DNA of 64,000 nucleotides from an uncultured Bacteroidales bacterium (GTDB taxonomy: Bacteria; Bacteroidota; Bacteroidia; Bacteroidales; F082), in NCBI GenBank assembly GCA_937896895.1, contig CALBNV010000078.1, forward strand, positions 13,972-77,971. Direction: 5' to 3'. The first letter of the stretch is position 1. The number at the start of each line of letters is the position of its first letter. The notes below the pieces were generated by a model. That model was not told where the DNA came from. It did no database searches and saw nothing but the letters and a program-made list of their open reading frames with translations. A program made the translations under genes and the position numbers. Below, in pieces: positions 16,355 through 24,838 of this stretch.

Positions 16355-17929
16355 ATGAAAAAAGTAAGCATATTCGTTTATCTGTTTGTAAGTTTTTCTT
16401 TCGTTTGGGCGCAGTATCCAAACGATGGTTTGTATTACAAAGCAAACATGGCTTATTGGACGCGCGATGATTCGGTAACCTATGCGCTTTATTCCAAGTT
16501 AGATTCCATCGAGCCAATTGATAGTTTTTACGACTTGTGGAACTATTATTTTGCTTCCGAGATGATGGAAGACTCGTTGAAAAGCAAAGAATTGTTGTTC
16601 CGTCTGGTCGCAAAAGGTTTGGACAAAGGCGGAGTCGAGCAGGCTTTTTTACATGACATCGGATTGCATAAGCGTTCCTATTGGACCGAACTGGATTCCG
16701 TAATCAGCATCGCGGAGAGCAAAAGATGCCAGCCTTTCATTGATTCATTAGCGACGATGAGGGAAATTGACCAAGCCGTCAGGCAAAAACCATGGACGGA
16801 CGAAAACAGAAGAAAAATGAGGGTCATTGATTCAATTAACACTGTTAAACTCGAGTTGCTGATAGCACAATATGGTTTCCCGACATGGGAACTTGTCGGC
16901 CGCGACGGTGCTGAAAACGCATGGCTTATCGCTCAGCATTCTGCAACGCTCTTGCCTTGGTATTTGAAACACTACAGACAAGCCGTGCAGGAAAACAATG
17001 CTGATATTCACTGTTTAGCACTTATGGAAGACAGATTTCTAATGCATCAAGGCCGTCCTCAGATCTATGGTACTCAATTAAGTTTTAGCGATTCTGCGGT
17101 TGGATTTCACCCAATAGCCGATGTGAAGCATGTCAATGAACGCAGGTTTGCTGTTGGTTGGTGCCCCATTGAGAAGATTGCAAAAAGCCATGTTGGGGTT
17201 GATTCGGTTTTGATTTTCGCTGGAGATCTGGATTATTCAAATAATTATTATCCAAGTATTGTGAATTTGTATACTTCCCAACCAACTGATGAAAACGTTA
17301 CGAGGAATTTTGTAATTGAGAAAACCACGATGTATTGTTTCCCATGCGATTTGGAAGCGTTTTCCTGTCATTTGTTTGAGATTGAGAAAGACACTGCAAG
17401 GGCGGTAATCCAAGCCAAAAAGATTGTACTATGTGGAAGGCGCATTGATGAGGAATGGAATTTACCCCAATTGTTGATGGATTCGGTAAGAGCAAATTAC
17501 ACCGAACTTCGTGCCGATTATGAAAGGATGATAACCAGGGATGACGACATGATGCTTAATGCGATAACTTTTTTCGACACGCTTGTCAAGGTTTTGGAAA
17601 GTGGTTCTTATCCTCGTTACACCATCGATGCGTGGAATGGAAACATCAAAAAACTTATTTCAACCAAGTCAAAAACATTGACAAAGAATGACTACGGTGC
17701 CTTTTTCGAATGGCTGTACAATCAAGTCGCTGTCGGTAACTATCATCTTTTCGACTACGCGGAATTGTATGATGAAGTGTATCATCGCCTATATGGGAAA
17801 TCGTATTACGGGCAGAAACGTTTCGAGAAAAAAGTACGGATATATAAACCGAAGAATGTTGATGAGCGCCGCGCTGGAATAATGCTTCCGAGTTTGGAAA
17901 TGTGGGAAAGAACAATGGAAATGTTGTGA
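16355..17929 (+). CDS. Secreted DUF6624 protein in the RiPP cluster
   Basis: About 524 residues from the ATG at 16355, which opens a signal peptide (KKVSIFVYLFVSFSFVWAQ). The mature protein has a DUF6624-like stretch around residues 165-240: FPTWELVGRDGAENAWLIAQ, HCLALMEDRFLMHQGRPQ and YGTQL. The rest is not recognised. The family is abundant in Bacteroidota and has no known activity. Its place between precursor and ATP-grasp genes suggests a periplasmic job tied to the peptide, such as immunity or processing, but it may be a passenger. Confidence 0.65.
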   Translation: MKKVSIFVYLFVSFSFVWAQYPNDGLYYKANMAYWTRDDSVTYALYSKLDSIEPIDSFYDLWNYYFASEMMEDSLKSKELLFRLVAKGLDKGGVEQAFLHDIGLHKRSYWTELDSVISIAESKRCQPFIDSLATMREIDQAVRQKPWTDENRRKMRVIDSINTVKLELLIAQYGFPTWELVGRDGAENAWLIAQHSATLLPWYLKHYRQAVQENNADIHCLALMEDRFLMHQGRPQIYGTQLSFSDSAVGFHPIADVKHVNERRFAVGWCPIEKIAKSHVGVDSVLIFAGDLDYSNNYYPSIVNLYTSQPTDENVTRNFVIEKTTMYCFPCDLEAFSCHLFEIEKDTARAVIQAKKIVLCGRRIDEEWNLPQLLMDSVRANYTELRADYERMITRDDDMMLNAITFFDTLVKVLESGSYPRYTIDAWNGNIKKLISTKSKTLTKNDYGAFFEWLYNQVAVGNYHLFDYAELYDEVYHRLYGKSYYGQKRFEKKVRIYKPKNVDERRAGIMLPSLEMWERTMEML

Positions 17930-17963
17930 AAAATGATGGATGTTAATTTGATGCGTTAAAGAT

Positions 17964-18911
17964 ATGGTAGTAGTGTTTTCCATAAATGAAGATAATTCTA
18001 CAGAAGATGTGGTTGATTGGTTTGACCATTATGGAGAGAACTTTTATCGCATAAATAATATAGATGATATAAATTCTTTTATAGAAAAACATCAAATGTT
18101 ATTGATTCCTGAAACGGAAAATGCAGTGACTTCGGTATGGTATCGAAAATCTCCCTCAAAGTCTTTGACAACAAATGTCTTCAACAATCCAAATACTGAC
18201 AGAAGTGTTAGATTGTTTGCTTATTCTGAGCAAAATGGCTTGTTTGAATCACTGTTCTCTTTGCTTGGAGAGAAGAAATGGCTAAACCATTGGTCGAATA
18301 GTTCTCCTGCAAAATTCCATCAATTGTTACTGGCATCAAAATGTGGATTGAATGTCCCTGCTACGTATGTTACGAATTCCAAAGAACAATTATTGGATTT
18401 CATGTCACACCATGCCAGCATGATTGTTAAGCCTATACAAGATGTCGAATCCATTGAATTAGATGGGAAACGTTATTTTCAATACACAAAGGTACTTCAC
18501 CGGGAAGATATTAACAGATTAAATAATACATTTTTTCCTGGCTTATTCCAAAAGGAAATTAAAAAGAATCTGGAAATCAGATCTTTCTATTTGGATGGCA
18601 AATTATATAGTATGGCGATATGCTCTTCATTTGACAGGCAAACTCAAATGGATTTTCGCCGATATAATGACAAATATCCCAATAGGACTATTCCATACCA
18701 ATTACCAAAAGAAATCGAAAAGAAGTTGAACATCTTTATGGAGGAAATGAACTTAAACTGTGGCTCCATAGACTTGATATTGGATGATTCTGGAGATTAC
18801 TATTTTTTGGAAGTAAACCCAGTTGGTCAATTCGGAATGGTATCCTATCCATGCAATTATTATTTGGAAAGAAAAATAGCAAACTTTTTAATTCAATCAA
18901 ATAATGAATAA
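17964..18911 (+). CDS. gwsG: Grasp-with-spasm system ATP-grasp peptide maturase
   Basis: A 315-residue ATP-grasp ligase. The N-terminal pre-ATP-grasp part (VVVFSINEDNSTEDVVDWF) is followed by the ATP-binding domain (ASMIVKPIQDVESIEL, FQKEIKKNLEIRSFYLDGKLYSMAI) and the metal-binding end GSIDLILDDSGDYYFLEVNP. The closing VGQFGMVSYPCNYYLE is characteristic of the grasp-with-spasm maturases. It is expected to activate Asp/Glu side chains of the precursor as acyl phosphates and close ester or amide links. Its stop region overlaps the start of the 57-residue ORF at 18904. Confidence 0.88.
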   Translation: MVVVFSINEDNSTEDVVDWFDHYGENFYRINNIDDINSFIEKHQMLLIPETENAVTSVWYRKSPSKSLTTNVFNNPNTDRSVRLFAYSEQNGLFESLFSLLGEKKWLNHWSNSSPAKFHQLLLASKCGLNVPATYVTNSKEQLLDFMSHHASMIVKPIQDVESIELDGKRYFQYTKVLHREDINRLNNTFFPGLFQKEIKKNLEIRSFYLDGKLYSMAICSSFDRQTQMDFRRYNDKYPNRTIPYQLPKEIEKKLNIFMEEMNLNCGSIDLILDDSGDYYFLEVNPVGQFGMVSYPCNYYLERKIANFLIQSNNE

Positions 18912-19077
18912 ATCGTTTAAGGAAATTGTATATAAAAACAGGCTGCCCATCACTCTTTTGTTTATGGAAAATGTTGTTACAGAGAACACAAAACCATATA
19001 TTTCCATAACCATTGATTATAAGAATGGTAAAAAAATGATCGCTCATGATTTTTACAAGCATATATCAACGTATTAA
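18904..19077 (+). CDS. Small 57-residue protein between the two maturase genes
   Basis: Starts at an ATG overlapping the ATP-grasp stop (18904 against 18911) and ends at a TAA 32 bases inside the SPASM gene (19046). Overlap on both sides is the mark of a translated, coupled gene. The protein begins MNKSFKEIVYKNRLPITLLF and has a beta-hairpin-like end with PYISITIDYKNGKK. No cysteines, no signal peptide and no Gly-Gly site, so it is unlikely to be a second precursor. It could be a recognition element or a chaperone for the maturases. No family is recognised. Confidence 0.55.
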   Translation: MNKSFKEIVYKNRLPITLLFMENVVTENTKPYISITIDYKNGKKMIAHDFYKHISTY

Positions 19078-20206
19078 AGAAAACAAGCCGTTGTATTTCC
19101 GCTTTTGGGCGAATTGCATCTTGGTAAAGGGCTACAAGAACGGCATCCTGTTTGATTTGCAAAGAGGACGAAGCGTGAATGTCTCGCGTCTCTTTTGCGA
19201 AACATACGAACGCTATAAAGGCGAATGCATCAGTTCTGTTTTTAAAGATGAAAACTTTGATGAAAGGAAAGGCTATGTTAAAATGCTCGATTTCTTTATC
19301 AAAAACGACTTCGGAATCCTGACAGATGACGTAAATACACTTCCTGATTTGTCAATGGAATATGACTCCCCTTTCTGGGCCACCAACGTCATCTTGGAGA
19401 CAGACAGCGATGCCGACCCAGGTTTTATGCTTGATGTCATTGAAAAACTATCTCAAGGGCATGTCCAAGCCGTACAGATTAACGACTGCGGCCATATTAC
19501 AGTTCAACAACTTAGAAGGATAGGGGAAATCACAATCAACAGCCAACTTCATTACATCAACATATACACAAATTACAGAACAGCATATTCCCAAAAACAA
19601 TTGAATTTCATATATAGGAACAACCGTTTTCGTAACATTATTTTTATGGGAGCTCCGAGAGAACGAGATTTCAACAATGAAGAAATGGGGTTGGCTAATA
19701 TCGCTTACATGAAGAAGGTGATAGATTTTAAATGTTGTGGAAATGTCAGAAAAGATCTGTTTGTTTTCAATCAACCATTTTTCATCGAAGCTCACTCCTG
19801 CAACACATGTCTGAACCGCAAAATAAGTATTGATAAAAACGGGGTGATAAAAAATTGTACATTAATGGAGAATGGATTCGGCAATATACAGGACTATTCG
19901 GTCAGAGAGATTGTAGATTTGCCTGGTTTTCAAAATTTGTGGAATCTTTCGAAAGACGAAATTGATGTTTGCAAAGATTGTGAATACAGATATATTTGCA
20001 CTGATTGCCGCCATTTCATCAAAGACAAAGAAAACATCAAGTCCCAACCATCAAAATGCAAATACAACCCATACATCGGTAAGTGGGAGGGGGAAAATGG
20101 CTATGTTTCTGTAGAAGAATGTGGTAAATATTTACAAAACACAGGGTATATTCCTAATGAAGATATAATATGTGAATTAAATAAAAGAATCGAAAATACT
20201 CAATGA
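19046..20206 (+). CDS. gwsS: Grasp-with-spasm system SPASM-domain peptide maturase
   Basis: A 386-residue protein. The C-terminal SPASM domain has its cysteines: HSCNTCLNRKISIDKNGVIK-NC at about residues 250-270 and CKDCEYRYICTDC at about 308-320, then a Cys near 336. These would hold two auxiliary iron-sulfur clusters. No CX3CX2C radical-SAM motif is visible in the N-terminal 200 residues, although the predicted fold there is barrel-like. It may therefore bind or deliver the peptide rather than do radical chemistry. Its stop overlaps the exporter start (ATGA at 20203). Confidence 0.85.
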   Translation: MIFTSIYQRIKENKPLYFRFWANCILVKGYKNGILFDLQRGRSVNVSRLFCETYERYKGECISSVFKDENFDERKGYVKMLDFFIKNDFGILTDDVNTLPDLSMEYDSPFWATNVILETDSDADPGFMLDVIEKLSQGHVQAVQINDCGHITVQQLRRIGEITINSQLHYINIYTNYRTAYSQKQLNFIYRNNRFRNIIFMGAPRERDFNNEEMGLANIAYMKKVIDFKCCGNVRKDLFVFNQPFFIEAHSCNTCLNRKISIDKNGVIKNCTLMENGFGNIQDYSVREIVDLPGFQNLWNLSKDEIDVCKDCEYRYICTDCRHFIKDKENIKSQPSKCKYNPYIGKWEGENGYVSVEECGKYLQNTGYIPNEDIICELNKRIENTQ

Positions 20207-22389
20207 GTTTCCCTTTTCCTTTCTTCCCTCAACTCGACGCCATGGACTGCGGGCCGGCTTGCCTCCGCATGATAGCGAAATATTATGGCCGTCATTATAC
20301 CCTCGAAGGGCTGAGGCAACGCTGCCACATCAGCCGCGAGGGGGTGAGCCTGCTCGGGATAAGCAGCGCCGCCGAGGAGATAGGGTTCAAGACCATTGGC
20401 GTACACCTGCCGTTCAGCCAGCTAAAAGACGAAGTGCCGCTGCCGTGCATCGTCCATTGGCGACAAAACCATTTCGTGGTGGTGTATAAGATAAAGCGCG
20501 GAACGGTGTATGTGGCAGACCCCGCATCAGGGCTGCTGAAATATTCCGAAAAGGAATTTTTAGACGGATGGATAAGCCGGCACGACAACGGCAACGAAGG
20601 CATAGCACTGCTGCTCGAGCCGCAACCCGACTTCTACGCCGAAGAAGGCGAGAAACCCGACAAGGCAAAGTTCTCGTTCATACTCAAATACCTGAAACCT
20701 TACAGGAAACTCATCGCGCAGCTGTTCATGGGAATGATAATGGGCACGCTGCTGCAGCTCATATTCCCGTTCTTCACCCAGAGCATCGTTGACTATGGCA
20801 TCGGCAACAGCAACCTGAGTTTCGTCACGCTGATACTCGTGGCGCAGCTCACCCTATACGTCGCACAGACCGCCGTGGAGTTCATCCGCTCGTGGATATT
20901 GCTGCACATAAGCACGCGTATAAACATCAGCATCATATCCGACTTCCTGATAAAACTGATGAAACTGCCGATAGGCTTCTTCGACACCAAGATGATAGGC
21001 GACCTCATGCAGCGCATCGGCGACCACCAGCGCATCGAGTCATTCCTCACCTCATCGACACTCAACACGCTGTTCTCGTTCGTCACGTTCATCGTGTTCG
21101 CAGTGATACTCGCTTTTTACAGCATAAAACTGCTTGTCGTGTTCCTGATCGGCAGCACACTCTATGTCATCTGGGTCTTGATATTCCTGAAATATCGCCG
21201 CGAACTCGACTACAAGCGTTTCTCACAGGCGTCGGCGGAACAGAGCAATCTCATACAGATGATAACAGGAATGCAGGAGATTAAGCTCAACAACTGCGAG
21301 AAACAGAAACGCTGGGAATGGGAGAACATCCAGGCCAAACTCTTCAAGGTGAGCGTCAGTAGCCTGAAACTCAGCCAGTGGCAGCAGAGCGGCGCGGTGT
21401 TCATCAACGAGACGAAGAACATCTTGATTTCTTATATCTCCGCAAGGGCGGTGATACAGGGCGACATGAGCCTCGGCATGATGATGGCAGTGCAGACCAT
21501 CGTCGGACAGCTCAACTCGCCGATAAGCCAGATGATCGGTTTCATACAGAGCGCACAGGATGCAAAGATAAGCCTCGAACGTCTCGGCGAGATACACAAC
21601 AAGAAAGACGAGACGGAAGATGGCGACGGCCGCACCTCGATATTCACCGACGACAGAGGCATCGGCATTGAGAGCCTCACTTTCCATTACGACCCATTGT
21701 CGGACGCGGTGCTCAACGACGTGAACCTCACCACTCCTGAAGGGAAGGTGACAGCCATCGTGGGCATGAGCGGAAGCGGCAAGACGACGTTGGTGAAGCT
21801 GCTGCTCGGCTTCTACCCGCCGACAGGCGGAAGCATCCGCGTCGGCGGAATAAACATGAAGAACATCGACCCGAAGGCATGGCGCGACCGCTGCGGAACG
21901 GTTATGCAGGAAGGCTTCATCTTCTCCGACAGCATCGCAAAGAACATAGCTATCGGCGAAGACCACATCGACGAGCGACGGCTGCTCCACGCCGCGAAAG
22001 TGGCGAACATACAAGACATGATAGAGAGCCTGCCTCTCGGCTACAATACAAAAATCGGGCAGGAAGGCAACGGCATCTCGCAAGGCCAGAAACAGCGCAT
22101 ACTGATCGCCCGCGCAGTCTATAAAAACCCCGATTATATCTTCCTCGACGAGGCGACTAACTCGCTCGACGCGAACAACGAGCGCGTCATCATGGACAAC
22201 CTGCAGGAGTTTTTCAAGGGGAAGACGGTCGTTGTTGTGGCGCACCGACTGAGCACCGTCAAGAACGCCGACCAGATTGTCGTCATCAACCACGGAAAAA
22301 TCACCGAGACGGGCACTCACGAGGAACTGACCGCACGACGCGGCGAATACTACACTCTGGTTAAGAATCAACTTGAACTTGGAAAATGA
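20203..22389 (+). CDS. C39-peptidase-containing ABC exporter (PCAT)
   Basis: A 728-residue protein in three parts. The N-terminal C39 peptidase (residues 1-135) has catalytic Cys16 in DAMDCGPAC, His90 in QNHFVVVY and Asp106 in VADPA. The membrane domain (about 155-450) has several hydrophobic helices. The ATPase has Walker A GMSGSGKTT near residue 520, signature ISQGQKQR near 625 and Walker B YIFLDEAT. It cuts precursors after Gly-Gly while exporting them through the inner membrane. It is coupled by ATGA overlaps to the SPASM gene before and the HlyD gene after, and its substrate is presumably the 16043 peptide. Confidence 0.93.
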   Translation: MSFPFPFFPQLDAMDCGPACLRMIAKYYGRHYTLEGLRQRCHISREGVSLLGISSAAEEIGFKTIGVHLPFSQLKDEVPLPCIVHWRQNHFVVVYKIKRGTVYVADPASGLLKYSEKEFLDGWISRHDNGNEGIALLLEPQPDFYAEEGEKPDKAKFSFILKYLKPYRKLIAQLFMGMIMGTLLQLIFPFFTQSIVDYGIGNSNLSFVTLILVAQLTLYVAQTAVEFIRSWILLHISTRINISIISDFLIKLMKLPIGFFDTKMIGDLMQRIGDHQRIESFLTSSTLNTLFSFVTFIVFAVILAFYSIKLLVVFLIGSTLYVIWVLIFLKYRRELDYKRFSQASAEQSNLIQMITGMQEIKLNNCEKQKRWEWENIQAKLFKVSVSSLKLSQWQQSGAVFINETKNILISYISARAVIQGDMSLGMMMAVQTIVGQLNSPISQMIGFIQSAQDAKISLERLGEIHNKKDETEDGDGRTSIFTDDRGIGIESLTFHYDPLSDAVLNDVNLTTPEGKVTAIVGMSGSGKTTLVKLLLGFYPPTGGSIRVGGINMKNIDPKAWRDRCGTVMQEGFIFSDSIAKNIAIGEDHIDERRLLHAAKVANIQDMIESLPLGYNTKIGQEGNGISQGQKQRILIARAVYKNPDYIFLDEATNSLDANNERVIMDNLQEFFKGKTVVVVAHRLSTVKNADQIVVINHGKITETGTHEELTARRGEYYTLVKNQLELGK

Positions 22390-23711
22390 GCGACGAAATA
22401 ATTGATAACAAAAGCGAAAGCTCCGAGCAGCACCTCAAAGGTCTCAACATCCACAGCGAGCAGGTCCAGGACATCATGGGGCGTCCTCCGGGATGGTTGG
22501 TGAGGTGCGGAATTTCAATCATTTTGCTGGTGATTGTGCTGTTGCTCGTTGGCAGCGCGTTCGTCAAATATCCTGAAGTGCTGACGGCGGCGATAAAAAT
22601 CAACGCCTACAACCTGCCGGCGCAGGTGAAGGCACGCAGCACCGGGCGCATCGACACTCTGTTTGTCAGGGAAGGCGACACAGTTAATGCAGGTGCTCCG
22701 CTGGCTCTGATTGAGAATCCTGCAAAATATGAAGATGTCATTTTCCTGAAAGAAAACATGGCTTCAGTGGCGCACGACTCGGCGTGGCATTGTGACAGAC
22801 CGCTCCAGCTCGGCGAGGTGCAGAACAGTTATCTGTCGTATGTCCAGGCGGTTAATGCCTTGACGTTCTTTGTCGGGAACGACTATCTCGGCGAGATGAT
22901 AGCGTCGAAGAGAAAACAGATTGACGTCATGTCGAAGACGCTGAATAACTACAAACGGCAGTCGAGGATTGGGGCAGAGCAACTGTCGGTGGCGAAAGAG
23001 AAATTCGCCGTTGACTCCACATTGTTCAAAAAAGGAGTGATATCAAAAGTCAATTTCAGCGAGAGCAGGAATGTTTTTCTCCAGCAGCGTATGGCATATC
23101 AGTCGATGCTCATCGAGACTGACAACATGAGGCTGAGTCTGCTGCAAGCCGAACAGTCGGTGACGGAGCTGGAACAGAGCCGCAGTGAGCAACACAACGA
23201 CCTTTCACTACAGCTTGAAATAGCGAGAGGACAGCTTGAGGCAAGCATCAGGCAATGGGAACAAAGCTGTCTTCTCGTGAGTCCGGCAAGAGGGACTATT
23301 GCGCTGACGATGTTCTGGCAACGGAACCAGAACATCACCGCAGGTGAGACGATGCTCGCCGTGGTGCCCGTTGAAAGGTCATCATATTTCGGCAAGATTT
23401 ATCTTTCTCAACAGGGAGCCGGCAAGGTTAAAACAGGGCAGAACGTGAATATCAAACTTGATGATTATCCGTATATGGAGTTCGGTTTCGTGCAGGTCGG
23501 GCTGTCGAAGATGTCGCTGATGCCATACGAGGACGCCTCCGCCGGCAATATATACGTCATGGAGGTTGAACTTCCCGACAGCCTTGTCACACAATATGGA
23601 AAGTTCATCCCGTATCGTCCGGAGATGTCAGGCACAGCGGAAATCATCACGGAAGACATGTCGGTCCTTGTGAGATTGATAAACCCGATTCGGGCGGTGC
23701 TGAGGAGGTGA
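22386..23711 (+). CDS. HlyD-family secretion adaptor protein
   Basis: A 441-residue periplasmic adaptor. One transmembrane helix at about residues 38-60 (GISIILLVIVLLLVGSAF), a lipoyl-like half (VKARSTGRIDTLFVREGDTV), a long helical hairpin at about 130-300, and a beta-barrel part (SYFGKIYLSQQGAGKVKTGQ). HlyD proteins bridge the inner-membrane ABC exporter to an outer-membrane TolC channel. No TolC gene is in the cluster, so one encoded elsewhere would be needed. ATGA overlap with the exporter gene places it last in the operon. Confidence 0.9.
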   Translation: MSDEIIDNKSESSEQHLKGLNIHSEQVQDIMGRPPGWLVRCGISIILLVIVLLLVGSAFVKYPEVLTAAIKINAYNLPAQVKARSTGRIDTLFVREGDTVNAGAPLALIENPAKYEDVIFLKENMASVAHDSAWHCDRPLQLGEVQNSYLSYVQAVNALTFFVGNDYLGEMIASKRKQIDVMSKTLNNYKRQSRIGAEQLSVAKEKFAVDSTLFKKGVISKVNFSESRNVFLQQRMAYQSMLIETDNMRLSLLQAEQSVTELEQSRSEQHNDLSLQLEIARGQLEASIRQWEQSCLLVSPARGTIALTMFWQRNQNITAGETMLAVVPVERSSYFGKIYLSQQGAGKVKTGQNVNIKLDDYPYMEFGFVQVGLSKMSLMPYEDASAGNIYVMEVELPDSLVTQYGKFIPYRPEMSGTAEIITEDMSVLVRLINPIRAVLRR

Positions 23712-23935
23712 TGTCCGACTGGCGTTTCTGGTTCTGGTGGCAGGCGGGCGGTGTATCTTAACAGAAGCTCCATACTTCGACAATGCGCCATCCATTTTGA
23801 AAAAATATTTTTAAGAAACGCCTGAAAATCAATGGCCGACGACTGAAAACAAGAACGAGTGTCAAAGTCAGGAAATAATTTCCCCGCCGTCCGTGAAATT
23901 CTTTGCGAACTTATGCGAGAGTTATCAATTTTTCG

Positions 23936-23943
23936 TAAGTTTG
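23936..23943 (+). promoter_or_regulatory. -7 box before the 216-residue hypothetical gene
   Basis: TAAGTTTG at 23936-23943, 16 bases before the start codon. No well-placed TTG was found. The rest of the 250-base gap after hlyD shows nothing clear. Confidence 0.4.
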
Positions 23944-23959
23944 CAAAAATATTTTCGAG

Positions 23960-24610
23960 ATGGAAACAAAACTTTTTGATGACGAGAAATACATTGATAA
24001 CTCGTTGGATTACAACTTAGTAAGTGATATTTTGGATTTTTTGGCGTACATGATGACCCCGCAGTCGAAAAGTTCTATCGCAAGTAACATCAGGTACATA
24101 AACTATTCATATAAGAAGGTCGTAGTTGACAAGCATGTCGATTATTGTATTGAGAACAATCTCCTCATATCGAAAAGGAAAATTTACAACGGCAGGGACG
24201 AGACAAATGTCTTTTTTTTGCCCGTGTCAGCGCAGCTTGACAGGCTTTATGACATTTCCAAAGATGCCCAAAGGCTGAAAAAAGTCAGCAGATACAAGAA
24301 CTTGCAATATTTTTCGATTTATGGCTTGTCCGACCTTCGTGATGCGATTTTCAGTTATTTCAACGGCAAAATTACGTATTTGTACAGACTTGCTGAAAAC
24401 CCCCAATGTGATGAGTATGTCAAGGCGATGTTTTATGATGAGAGGTATTTCGGTTTTTTAAGCAGGCTTGCCCATAAGCAGACACGATGCGACAATCTTT
24501 TGCTTCTTACCGACCATGAATATGATGATATAGACGAAGACGGCGTTCAAATTCAAATAAGGCCGGTGTATGAATGGAGTGCGGAGTTTTTCAGTGAAAA
24601 GCCACATTGA
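23960..24610 (+). CDS. Hypothetical protein with winged-helix-like N-terminus
   Basis: A 216-residue protein, no signal peptide. Residues 20-75 (DILDFLAYMMTPQSKSSIAS ... YCIENNLLISKRKIY) look like a winged helix: helix, short basic helix, then a strand pair. The remainder is helical and rich in Tyr and Asp (HEYDDIDEDG). No family is recognised. It sits between the RiPP exporter operon and the second LytTR-type operator and has its own -7 box, so it could be a local regulator. Confidence 0.5.
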   Translation: METKLFDDEKYIDNSLDYNLVSDILDFLAYMMTPQSKSSIASNIRYINYSYKKVVVDKHVDYCIENNLLISKRKIYNGRDETNVFFLPVSAQLDRLYDISKDAQRLKKVSRYKNLQYFSIYGLSDLRDAIFSYFNGKITYLYRLAENPQCDEYVKAMFYDERYFGFLSRLAHKQTRCDNLLLLTDHEYDDIDEDGVQIQIRPVYEWSAEFFSEKPH

Positions 24611-24691
24611 TAATATAACGTGAGTTTGACCAAATTAACAGCTTGAAACTAAATCAGTTATGAAGCGGAGTGCACGCCGCCAATGAATATG

Positions 24692-24773
24692 ACACGCTCA
24701 CAGGCATGAACTTACACGCTCACAAGAAATAATGACAAGGATGTAAATTGTTGATTTAAAATAAATACCTTCG
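24692..24773 (+). promoter_or_regulatory. Second LytTR-type operator and promoter
   Basis: ACACGCTCAC at 24692 and again at 24714 (22-bp period), then TTG at 24748-24750 and TACCTTCG at 24766-24773. The distance from the last repeat to the TTG and to the -7-like box equals that at the 15642-15723 operator, and surrounding bases (AATAATGACA) are also shared. A weaker GCACGCCGCC lies 20 bp upstream. This links the 24839 gene to the same regulator as the peptide cluster. Confidence 0.6.
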
Positions 24774-24838
24774 CAACAGCAAACTGAAATAATTTAAAAG
24801 AGCCAACGTTATGAGTGGCGTAAACAAATTTTTTAATT

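Noticed and set aside
21223..22371. 382-residue minus-strand frame opposite the exporter ATPase
   Set aside because: Long only because of the codon bias of the exporter gene; no recognisable domain.
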